The notes under the pieces: model-generated
What the model was told of the DNA's origin: nothing
The model's database searches: none
What the model saw: the letters and a program-made list of their open reading frames with translations, nothing else
Assembly: GCA_003560355.1 (NCBI GenBank)
Contig: PWIP01000037.1
Span: forward strand, 1-6,848
DNA length: 6,848 nt
Direction of reading: 5' to 3'
DNA from: Candidatus Dojkabacteria bacterium
GTDB taxonomy: Bacteria; Patescibacteriota; Dojkabacteria; SC72; T1SED10-24
Translations under genes and position numbers: made by a program
Shown: piece by piece, positions 1 through 4,920 of the stretch
Layout of the letters: each line of letters starts with the position of its first letter
Position numbering within the stretch: the stretch's first letter is position 1

Positions 1-8
1 AAAAAAGT

Positions 9-14
9 TATAAT
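9..14 (+). promoter_or_regulatory. -10 element of the tRNA-Leu promoter
   Basis: A perfect TATAAT lies 12 bases before the first base of the mature tRNA-Leu. Transcription would begin near position 21, giving a 5' leader of about six bases for RNase P to remove. The matching -35 would lie just outside the left edge, so it cannot be checked. The small zinc-ribbon gene downstream probably uses the same transcript. Confidence 0.6.
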
Positions 15-26
15 ACGCAGTGTTTT

Positions 27-111
27 GCCGAGGTGGTGGAACTGGCAGACACGCGTGGCTTAGGACCACGTGGGATTAAATCCCTTGCAGGTTCGATTCC
101 TGTCCTCGGCA
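27..111 (+). tRNA. tRNA-Leu (anticodon UAG)
   Basis: This is a class II tRNA with all arms visible. The acceptor stem pairs GCCGAGG (27-33) with CCTCGGC (104-110), followed by discriminator A111. The anticodon stem CGTGG/CCACG (54-58/66-70) holds the loop CTTAGGA, with anticodon TAG at 61-63 reading CUA-type leucine codons. The long variable arm GGGA/TCCC (72-75/81-84) is typical of tRNA-Leu. The T arm is GCAGG-TTCGATT-CCTGT (87-103). The CCA end is not encoded, so a CCA-adding enzyme must supply it. A TATAAT lies 12 bases upstream, and a protein gene follows almost immediately. Confidence 0.97.
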
Positions 112-120
112 TTTATTTAA
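111..120 (+). repeat. Shared tRNA 3' trailer, copy 1
   Basis: ATTTATTTAA covers the discriminator base and nine following bases of tRNA-Leu. The same ten bases recur after tRNA-Glu at 459-468. An AU-rich trailer could be a nuclease (RNase Z or RNase E type) processing site; that role is inferred. Confidence 0.4.
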
Positions 121-132
121 TTGAAAATATTT

Positions 133-363
133 ATGTTTAAAAAAATTATAAAACCAATACAAGAAGGACTCTTGAAAAAAAAGCAGTGTCCTGGATGTAC
201 GAAACAATTAAAAGAAGCAAAAGAGTTAAGTGAAATATCTGGTACAAAGAAACTTGTTCAATGCAAATGTAAAAGGATATACGTTTGGGATTTGGAAACT
301 AGTACTTACAGAAGAGCAACTTTAGATGAAGAGCAATATTTCTTAACAAAAAAGGCGAAATAA
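133..363 (+). CDS. Small zinc-ribbon protein, function unknown
   Basis: This is a 76-residue basic protein when started at the ATG at 133; an in-frame TTG at 121 would add four residues. I do not recognise the family. It has a Lys-rich N-terminus, then a CPGC knuckle (residues 19-22 from the ATG), a spacer of about 21 residues rich in Lys and Glu, and a second cysteine pair, CKC (residues 44-46), followed by KRIYVWD. Two cysteine pairs ahead of a strand with aromatic residues fit a one-zinc ribbon, though CxC in the second knuckle is less common than CxxC. No signal peptide or membrane segment is seen. It begins 21 bases after tRNA-Leu (9 if the TTG is used) with no Shine-Dalgarno, so it is probably released from a tRNA-mRNA transcript. 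Its 3' end overlaps the next promoter. It could bind RNA or be a structural zinc protein. Confidence 0.6.
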   Translation: MFKKIIKPIQEGLLKKKQCPGCTKQLKEAKELSEISGTKKLVQCKCKRIYVWDLETSTYRRATLDEEQYFLTKKAK

Positions 364-371
364 AGTAAAAT
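343..371 (+). promoter_or_regulatory. Promoter for tRNA-Glu and probably lepB-parA-parB
   Basis: TTAACA at 343-348 (five of six bases of the -35 consensus) is separated by exactly 17 bases from TAAAAT at 366-371 (five of six of the -10 consensus). Transcription would start near 378, about ten bases before mature tRNA-Glu. The -35 lies inside the 3' end of the zinc-ribbon gene and the -10 just after its stop codon. No terminator is visible between tRNA-Glu and lepB, so read-through is likely. Confidence 0.6.
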
Positions 372-387
372 GGCCTTTATGAGATGA

Positions 388-459
388 GCCGCTATCGTCT
401 AGTGGTTAGGACAGCAGGTTTTCATCCTGCAGACCTGGGTTCGATTCCCAGTAGCGGTA
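388..459 (+). tRNA. tRNA-Glu (anticodon UUC)
   Basis: This 72-base class I tRNA has the acceptor stem GCCGCTA (388-394) pairing with TAGCGGT (452-458), with a G-U at the first pair, and discriminator A459. The anticodon stem GCAGG/CCTGC (414-418/426-430) closes the loop TTTTCAT, with anticodon TTC at 421-423. The T arm is CTGGG-TTCGATT-CCCAG (435-451). No CCA is encoded. A frame open from 384 runs through the tRNA into lepB, but that upstream part is not protein. The signal peptidase start codon is 29 bases downstream. Confidence 0.97.
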
Positions 460-468
460 TTTATTTAA
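459..468 (+). repeat. Shared tRNA 3' trailer, copy 2
   Basis: ATTTATTTAA after tRNA-Glu is identical to positions 111-120 after tRNA-Leu, although the genes downstream differ. This suggests a conserved processing site or a common recombination or duplication history of the tRNA ends; chance in AT-rich DNA is not excluded. Confidence 0.4.
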
Positions 469-488
469 ACTGCCTGGAAAATAAAATA

Positions 489-1100
489 ATGTATGAAAAA
501 AAAGCAAAGGGAGGGGTTTATGCTACTCTTTCGCAAATTCTAGCTTCAATTACTCAATTTGTTTTTAACACCATAGAAGCCGTAGTTATAGCTCTAGCTT
601 TAAGTATAATCTTCTACCTTTTTATAGCAACACCACACGAAGTGGTAGGCAGGTCAATGCTACCTAATTTTCAGGACGGAGAATATCTCATTGGTAACAA
701 GATAGGATACAAGTTTTCCAAACCTCAAAGAGGTGATGTCATAATTTTTGAATACAATGAACACACAGACTATATCAAAAGGATAATTGGACTACCTGGA
801 GAAGAAATATCTTTACAAAATGGTAGGATATATATTGATAAACAGCAACTTGATGAAAGTGAATATCTAGAAGAAGCAATACTAACATCAGGAGGAGATT
901 ATCTTCAAGAAGGTACAACTGTAGAAATACCCGACTCTCATTATTTCGTTTCTGGAGACAATAGACCAAACAGCTCTGATTCTAGAGATTTTGGGCCAAT
1001 ATCTGGAGACAAGATAAAAGGTAAAGCATGGCTAGTATACTTCCCGTTCACTGACTTTAGATTAGTTAGTCATCCTGATATACTTTTAAATAATGAGTGA
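489..1100 (+). CDS. lepB: Type I signal peptidase
   Basis: This 203-residue membrane serine protease cleaves signal peptides from secreted proteins on the outer face of the cytoplasmic membrane. Residues 1-28 are cytoplasmic, and one membrane helix spans about 29-47 (EAVVIALALSIIFYLFIA). The catalytic serine is Ser56 in GRSMLPNF and the general-base lysine is Lys97 in YIKRIIGLPGE. The conserved box SGDNRPNSSDSRDFG is at 155-169. Length and the single N-terminal anchor resemble SipS-type enzymes rather than the longer two-helix E. coli LepB. I chose the ATG at 489 because the frame upstream of it lies inside tRNA-Glu. No Shine-Dalgarno is seen. The gene probably shares the tRNA-Glu promoter. 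Its last eight bases overlap the parA start (ATGAGTGA). Confidence 0.95.
   Translation: MYEKKAKGGVYATLSQILASITQFVFNTIEAVVIALALSIIFYLFIATPHEVVGRSMLPNFQDGEYLIGNKIGYKFSKPQRGDVIIFEYNEHTDYIKRIIGLPGEEISLQNGRIYIDKQQLDESEYLEEAILTSGGDYLQEGTTVEIPDSHYFVSGDNRPNSSDSRDFGPISGDKIKGKAWLVYFPFTDFRLVSHPDILLNNE
1056..1084 (+). promoter_or_regulatory. Candidate parA promoter giving a leaderless mRNA
   Basis: TATACT at 1079-1084 is preceded by TGA, forming an extended -10 (TGnTATACT). TTTAGA at 1056-1061 lies 17 bases upstream and matches four of six -35 positions. Only eight bases separate the -10 from the parA ATG, so transcription would start at or within two or three bases of the start codon. The element lies inside the 3' end of lepB. 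Confidence 0.4.
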
Positions 1101-1893
1101 TATGAAAGTTATCGTAATAGCTAATCAAAAAGGTGGTGTAGGTAAAACTACCACAGCACTAAACTTAGGCGCTGCTTTAGCTTCAAAAGGCAAGAAAATT
1201 CTTTTAGTAGACCTTGACCCTCAAGCAAACTTGTCCTCAGGTGTAGGATTTACAAGTAACTTTCTGAAAGAAAAATGGGCTGAAGATGAAAAACCTCCAT
1301 ACAAAAGTGTGTATGATATATTAATAAACAATGAAAAAATTTCTGAAGTTTTTGTACCAACGAACACAGAAAATCTTTTTTTACTACCCTCTCACCTTTC
1401 ACTAGCTGGAGCAGAAGTAGAAATGGTTAATATGCTTTCAAGAGAAACTATTCTTAAGCAAGCCTTGAACAAATTTAATGAAAATATGGATTACATAATA
1501 ATAGATTGCCCTCCTTCTCTCGGTCTTTTGACAATAAATGCTTTAACTTCATCTGATGAATTAATCGTACCAATACAATGTGAATATTTTGCACTAGAAG
1601 GACTAGGACAACTTATGCATACTATGCAAATAGTTAAATCAATAAATCCAAACCTTTCACTTGGTGGTGTCGTTTTAACCATGTATGATAGTAGAACAAA
1701 ACTTTCAGAAAATGTAGTAAATGATGTAAGAGAATACTTTGGAGGTACTGTTTTCAAAACTGTAGTTCCAAGAAATGTCAGACTGTCAGAAGCTCCTTCC
1801 CACGGACAAACCATATTACAATACGATCCAAATTCATCAGGAGCAAGAGCATACAGAAGACTAGCAGATGAATTTATTAAAAGATTGATGTAA
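1093..1893 (+). CDS. parA: ParA/Soj chromosome-partition ATPase
   Basis: This 266-residue ATPase binds DNA non-specifically in its ATP-bound dimer form and moves ParB-parS complexes to segregate the chromosome. The deviant Walker A motif KGGVGKTT is at residues 13-20, including the signature Lys14-equivalent position occupied within KGG; LLVDLDPQAN (37-46) is the A' motif and IIIDCPPSLG (135-144) is Walker B. LPSHLSLAGAEVEM (98-111) is typical of the Soj group, and full length fits chromosomal Soj (about 250-270 residues) without the N-terminal DNA-binding domain of P1-type plasmid ParA. The ATG at 1093 overlaps the lepB stop; a second ATG at 1102 begins exactly at the usual MKVI start and is the alternative. 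No Shine-Dalgarno is visible, but an extended -10 lies eight bases upstream. parB follows 30 bases after the stop. Confidence 0.95.
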   Translation: MSDMKVIVIANQKGGVGKTTTALNLGAALASKGKKILLVDLDPQANLSSGVGFTSNFLKEKWAEDEKPPYKSVYDILINNEKISEVFVPTNTENLFLLPSHLSLAGAEVEMVNMLSRETILKQALNKFNENMDYIIIDCPPSLGLLTINALTSSDELIVPIQCEYFALEGLGQLMHTMQIVKSINPNLSLGGVVLTMYDSRTKLSENVVNDVREYFGGTVFKTVVPRNVRLSEAPSHGQTILQYDPNSSGARAYRRLADEFIKRLM

Positions 1894-1923
1894 AATACGT
1901 CCATAACTTTAAGAATTAACTAA

Positions 1924-2787
1924 ATGCCTACAAACAAACACAACAAACCTTTAGGACAAGGACTAGCAGCTTTAATAAAAGCGGAAGCCTCTGAAGAAGA
2001 CTCAGCCTACAAGGAGAATTTTGATATCAAAAAAATTGATCCTAATCCATATCAACCTAGAATGAAAATAGAAGCAGAAGATTTAATAGATTTGGCTGAA
2101 TCAATTAGGGAAAAAGGAGTTATACAACCTTTGATTATTACAAAAGACGAAAAATCCGAAAGATATTTCCTCATAGCAGGAGAAAGAAGACTCAAGGCTG
2201 CACAATTGGCTGGTCTTAAAAGAGTACCCGTAGTTATTAAAGATTCTTCACCCCAGGAAATGCTAGAGCTCGCCCTTATTGAAAATATACAAAGAGAAGA
2301 CCTTAATGCTCTAGAAGAAGCTTCTGCCTTTAAACAATTGCAAGAAGATTTTAATCTTAGGCATTCAGAAATAGCAAAAAAAGTTGGTCTTAGTAGAGTT
2401 GCTGTTACAAATAAAATAAGGCTATTGAAACTTCCAGACCAAGTGAAAGAGTATGTTCTTGCAGAAGAAATTTCAGAGGGACATGCAAGAGCAATATTAG
2501 GTCTTAAGGATGAACAATCAATCTCTGCTGCAGCGAATATCATCATAAAAAGAAATCTTAGCGTTAGAGAAGCAGAACAGCTTGTAAGAAGAATTAGCTA
2601 TTCAACTGAAGAAAATATTGATAGAACAAGAAAAATAACAAAAGAAACGGAGGCTTTAGAACACAAAATTACAAAAAAATTAGGATTTGAATCAAAAATC
2701 AACAAATTAGTTAATGGAGGTAAGGTTGTTATAAAATTTAAAGATGAAGCTGAATTAAGAGAATTAGTAGAAAGATTAACTCGTTAA
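1924..2787 (+). CDS. parB: ParB/Spo0J chromosome-partition protein
   Basis: This 287-residue protein is the CTP-dependent DNA clamp that loads at parS and spreads, acting with ParA. The N-terminal LGQGLAALI (10-18) matches the motif through which ParB contacts ParA. The CTPase/ParB domain has KIDPNPYQPR (37-46), AGERRLKAAQLAG (85-97) with the GERR box that contacts the CTP phosphates, and ENIQREDLNALEEA (120-133). A helix-turn-helix follows at about 147-168 (HSEIAKKVGLSRVAVTNKI), and the C-terminal dimerisation segment ends in IKFKDEAELRELVERL. The length is normal. There is no Shine-Dalgarno before the ATG. A TAAAAT at 1891-1896, which contains the parA stop codon, could be a -10, but no good -35 accompanies it. 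The gene converges with the 168-residue gene across 17 bases, and no hairpin terminator is visible there. No parS was found in the window. Confidence 0.95.
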   Translation: MPTNKHNKPLGQGLAALIKAEASEEDSAYKENFDIKKIDPNPYQPRMKIEAEDLIDLAESIREKGVIQPLIITKDEKSERYFLIAGERRLKAAQLAGLKRVPVVIKDSSPQEMLELALIENIQREDLNALEEASAFKQLQEDFNLRHSEIAKKVGLSRVAVTNKIRLLKLPDQVKEYVLAEEISEGHARAILGLKDEQSISAAANIIIKRNLSVREAEQLVRRISYSTEENIDRTRKITKETEALEHKITKKLGFESKINKLVNGGKVVIKFKDEAELRELVERLTR

Positions 2788-2804
2788 AATCCTATTTATT
2801 ATTG

Positions 2805-3311
2805 CTATTTCCAAGTTAAAAGCGCATCACCAATACAAAAAACTAGTTTCATATCCACTCTCTCATACAAAAGAGAAGTTAAAGAACTTGCCAAGAGTGA
2901 ATAATCCTTGTCTGGTGTTGCTCCCTTCTTTAACGCTTGCAAATAGGAGTAGGGATCAATATAATTTTTTAAACAAGAACTTGAAATGTAAACATACTGT
3001 CTTGAACCAAGGTTATTCCAATCTAGACAAACTTTTGCATATTGAATTCTATTTCTATTTACTATATCTAACTCTTCTACATTTTTATCAGAGGTTTCTG
3101 ATTCATTTAGCACAACCATCCTTTTTTTAAAACTATCCCACCCTATAATTTCTTTGTTTTTAATCTCAGGTACATTATCCTCTTCGTCTCCCTTTCTAAA
3201 TACCTCATTCCCAAATTTCAACCAATCGGTATAAACCTTAGACTCATATATCTCTCTTTCATAAGAAATCTGACATTCAGGAACAACCTCCGAAAAAGGC
3301 TCTTGGCTCAT
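2805..3311 (-). CDS. Unrecognised 168-residue protein
   Basis: I do not recognise this protein. It starts at an ATG (3309-3311) and no other in-frame methionine occurs before residue 65. It looks soluble, with no signal peptide and no convincing membrane helix. The first half is acidic and charged (for example FRKGDEEDNVPEIKNKEI at about 38-55); the second half is richer in Tyr, Leu and Ser (RQYVYISSSCLKNYIDPYSY, 104-123). There are four cysteines (13, 95, 113, 159), not in a metal-knuckle pattern. It is the last gene of the minus-strand block, separated from the tRNA deacylase gene by 73 bases and served by its own promoter, so it is probably an independent unit. The coding frame is the best candidate in this stretch, and base composition matches its neighbours. 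It may be lineage-specific. Confidence 0.65.
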   Translation of the reverse strand: MSQEPFSEVVPECQISYEREIYESKVYTDWLKFGNEVFRKGDEEDNVPEIKNKEIIGWDSFKKRMVVLNESETSDKNVEELDIVNRNRIQYAKVCLDWNNLGSRQYVYISSSCLKNYIDPYSYLQALKKGATPDKDYSLLASSLTSLLYERVDMKLVFCIGDALLTWK

Positions 3312-3340
3312 AAATAAAAAGAACCAAATTTATTCCTAGA

Positions 3341-3369
3341 ATTATAACCCCCTATTTCTGAAAAAACAA
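3341..3369 (-). promoter_or_regulatory. Promoter of the 168-residue gene
   Basis: On the minus strand, TTGTTT (3369-3364) is followed after exactly 17 bases by a perfect TATAAT (3346-3341). The start codon lies 29 bases beyond the -10, giving a leader of about 22 bases with no Shine-Dalgarno. Unlike several neighbours, this is a conventional, not leaderless, layout. Confidence 0.6.
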
Positions 3370-3384
3370 CAGTTTTTGAAAATT

Positions 3385-3867
3385 TTATTCTATCTCTACA
3401 ACATTTACCTCATGTCCAAGAGCTTTTAAAGCCTTACGAAACATTTCATTAGAAAGTTCAACAGAAGCAGTATTTCTGTTTGGATGGAAATTAACAACAG
3501 GTTCTTCATAAAAATCCAAATCTATATAAAGTTCAACACCATTATCTTCATCATTAAGAAGACCGAATATAGATACTGCTCCTGGATCTAAGCCAAGCTT
3601 TTTCTTAAGATCATCATCACTTGCAAAAGAAAGTCTTTTTAAACCAAAAACTTTCGCCAAAGCTTTTAAATCAACTCTTTTTTTTGAATCAAGAATTACA
3701 AGAAAATACCTTCTTTTTTTATCATCTCTTAAAAAAAGATTCTTTGAAGCTGCTCCTGGTACATTAGAACAGAGCTTCTCGGCCTCTTCACAGGTATAAA
3801 CGGGAGGATGTTCGTGTAAAACATACTCTATTTCATTTTCTTTCAAAAACTCTTCTACATCTTTCAT
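3385..3867 (-). CDS. ProX/PrdX-type Ala-tRNA(Pro) deacylase (YbaK-like)
   Basis: This 160-residue free-standing editing protein belongs to the YbaK/ProRS-INS superfamily, which hydrolyses tRNAs mischarged by prolyl-tRNA synthetase. Most likely it clears alanine from tRNA(Pro) in the cytoplasm. Visible family motifs are HEHPPVYTCEEAEKL (18-32), GAASKNLFLRD (38-48) holding the expected active-site Lys42-Asn43, DLKALAKVFGLKRLSFAS (66-83), LGLDPGAVSIFGLLND (91-106), and NFHPNRNTASVEL (126-138). The GxV(S/T)xFGL and NFHPxxNTAxV motifs point to the ProXp-ala/PrdX subgroup rather than bacterial YbaK, which acts on Cys-tRNA(Pro). The length is normal. It follows the rlmB-like gene by 17 bases, so it is probably the end of the same operon. 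No Shine-Dalgarno is seen; TCTAAT lies nine bases before the ATG. Exact substrate specificity cannot be settled by sequence. Confidence 0.9.
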   Translation of the reverse strand: MKDVEEFLKENEIEYVLHEHPPVYTCEEAEKLCSNVPGAASKNLFLRDDKKRRYFLVILDSKKRVDLKALAKVFGLKRLSFASDDDLKKKLGLDPGAVSIFGLLNDEDNGVELYIDLDFYEEPVVNFHPNRNTASVELSNEMFRKALKALGHEVNVVEIE

Positions 3868-3884
3868 AAAGAAAAAATTAGAAT

Positions 3885-4628
3885 TTAATTAACTTCTTGA
3901 CGAAGTTTTTCGTAACAAAGGATACCAGTACTTACTGAAATATTCAAACTACCCATACCTTCACGCATAGGCAAAGAAACTCTACCGTCTACTCTTTCTA
4001 AAATCTTTGAAGAGATTTTTTCATCTTCAGAACCAATTACAATTGCTACTGAACCAGTTAAATCTGCTTTGTAAAAAAACTCACCTTCATTTTCAAAAGC
4101 TAAAATTTTAACACCATTTTTTTTCAAATCCTTCATAGCTTCAAATAAGCTCATTTCAACGATTGGAACTCTTTCAGAGGCTCCCATGGAAACTCTAGTA
4201 ACTTCTGAATCTATATATGAAGTCTTTTTCACTGGAAGGATTATTCCATTAACTCCAGAAGCATATGCCACTCTAAATATGGCTCCAATGTTTTGAGCAT
4301 ACTTAATATCATCAAGTATTAAAAAAAAGGGATTTTTCTTTTGAGAAAAAAGATGATTGAGTAGTTCATCTAAAGACCAAGAATTTTCTGAAATTAGAAG
4401 TCCTAAAACACTCTTCGTTCCCTTACCCCTAGATTTTCTGTCAATTGACCTTCTTGGCACTTTTATAATTGGAACTTCTCTCTTTCTTGCTTCTTCAAGA
4501 ATTGCAAGGGTTTTGGGATCTTTAAAAGCATTGGTAGCAACATAAATCTTTTCAAAAGATTTACCTGCTTTCAAAAGCTCTAGAATTGCATTTTTGCTAT
4601 CAACTTGGATATGATAATTTTTACCCAT
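3885..4628 (-). CDS. rlmB: TrmH/SpoU-family rRNA 2'-O-methyltransferase, RlmB-like
   Basis: This 247-residue SPOUT enzyme transfers a methyl group from S-adenosylmethionine to a ribose 2'-OH, probably Gm2251 of 23S rRNA as in RlmB. Residues 4-80 form the small substrate-binding domain (SKNAILELLKAG, 11-22; KSVLGLL, 72-78). The trefoil-knot catalytic domain covers about 100-247. Motif 1 is NIGAIFR (113-119) with the catalytic Arg119, followed by SMGASERVPI (147-156). Motif 2 is IGSEDEKIS (198-206), where most relatives have GSEG. Motif 3 is LPMREGMGSLNISVSTG (219-235). The two-domain layout and length fit RlmB, but other TrmH paralogues cannot be excluded. It starts eight bases after the bL27 stop. 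An extended -10 sits seven bases before the ATG and there is no Shine-Dalgarno. Confidence 0.9.
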   Translation of the reverse strand: MGKNYHIQVDSKNAILELLKAGKSFEKIYVATNAFKDPKTLAILEEARKREVPIIKVPRRSIDRKSRGKGTKSVLGLLISENSWSLDELLNHLFSQKKNPFFLILDDIKYAQNIGAIFRVAYASGVNGIILPVKKTSYIDSEVTRVSMGASERVPIVEMSLFEAMKDLKKNGVKILAFENEGEFFYKADLTGSVAIVIGSEDEKISSKILERVDGRVSLPMREGMGSLNISVSTGILCYEKLRQEVN

Positions 4629-4635
4629 ATGGGTG

Positions 4636-4644
4636 ATTATATCA
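4636..4644 (-). promoter_or_regulatory. Extended -10 before rlmB (leaderless candidate)
   Basis: The minus strand reads TGATATAAT, an extended -10 that does not strictly need a -35. Seven bases separate it from the rlmB ATG, so the transcript would begin at or next to the start codon. The rpmA stop codon TAA (4639-4637) lies inside the hexamer. No -35 at normal spacing is convincing. Confidence 0.4.
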
Positions 4645-4903
4645 CAGGAGACACATCAATATAGTACTTACCTCTCTTGTGTCCTGTCATTCTACGAAAT
4701 GAAACTTCGCCGTCTGCAACAGCATATATTGAAAAATCTTTGCCCATTTTTGTATTTTTCCCTGGATGGTACACACTACCTCTCTGTCTAACAATAATGT
4801 TTCCGTTTCTAACTGCTTCACCTGCAAATTTCTTGACTCCTAGCCTTTTACCTGCAACATTTGTAGAAATTTTTACTGAACCAGCAGCAGCAACTTTTGA
4901 CAT
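4637..4903 (-). CDS. rpmA: 50S ribosomal protein bL27
   Basis: This 88-residue protein is part of the large ribosomal subunit; the bL27 N-terminal tail reaches the peptidyl transferase centre. The body is clearly bL27: [12 protein letters not shown] (18-29), [22 protein letters not shown] (35-56) and a basic tail [12 protein letters not shown]. The tail differs from the usual form. Where canonical bL27 has AHKKxGGSTRNGRDS, this one reads [17 protein letters not shown], keeping the Gly-Ser but not RNGRDS. There is no Firmicutes-type extension needing Prp cleavage. The start is the ATG at 4903; AGGGA just upstream is only three bases away, so a Shine-Dalgarno role is doubtful. It lies 17 bases after the methyltransferase gene and 8 before rlmB, and is separated from rplU, its usual partner, by the methyltransferase. 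Confidence 0.95.
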   Translation of the reverse strand: MSKVAAAGSVKISTNVAGKRLGVKKFAGEAVRNGNIIVRQRGSVYHPGKNTKMGKDFSIYAVADGEVSFRRMTGHKRGKYYIDVSPVI

Positions 4904-4920
4904 TTTCCCTGTATATAAAA

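Noticed and set aside
66..73. CCACGTGG palindrome resembling a parS core
   Set aside because: It is the 3' strand of the tRNA-Leu anticodon stem and the start of the variable arm, and the flanks do not match parS.
384..488. N-terminal extension of the signal peptidase frame
   Set aside because: These codons lie almost wholly in tRNA-Glu and its trailer; the family N-terminus and membrane helix fit a start at the ATG at 489.
1098..1100. TGA read as glycine or tryptophan (alternative genetic code)
   Set aside because: TGA ends lepB at the expected length, and no in-frame TGA occurs inside the conserved genes.
1491..1904. 137-codon open frame on the minus strand within parA
   Set aside because: It is opposite the conserved ParA coding sequence, has no promoter and no recognisable motif.
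2052..2546. 164-codon open frame on the minus strand within parB
   Set aside because: It overlaps the conserved ParB core; its Ser/Leu-rich composition is typical of an antisense shadow.
2788..2804. Bidirectional terminator between convergent parB and the 168-residue gene
   Set aside because: The 17 bases hold no inverted repeat or T-run stem-loop.
2888..3130. 80-codon plus-strand frame opposite the 168-residue gene
   Set aside because: The minus-strand frame is twice as long and has a well-spaced promoter; the plus frame has neither promoter nor motif.
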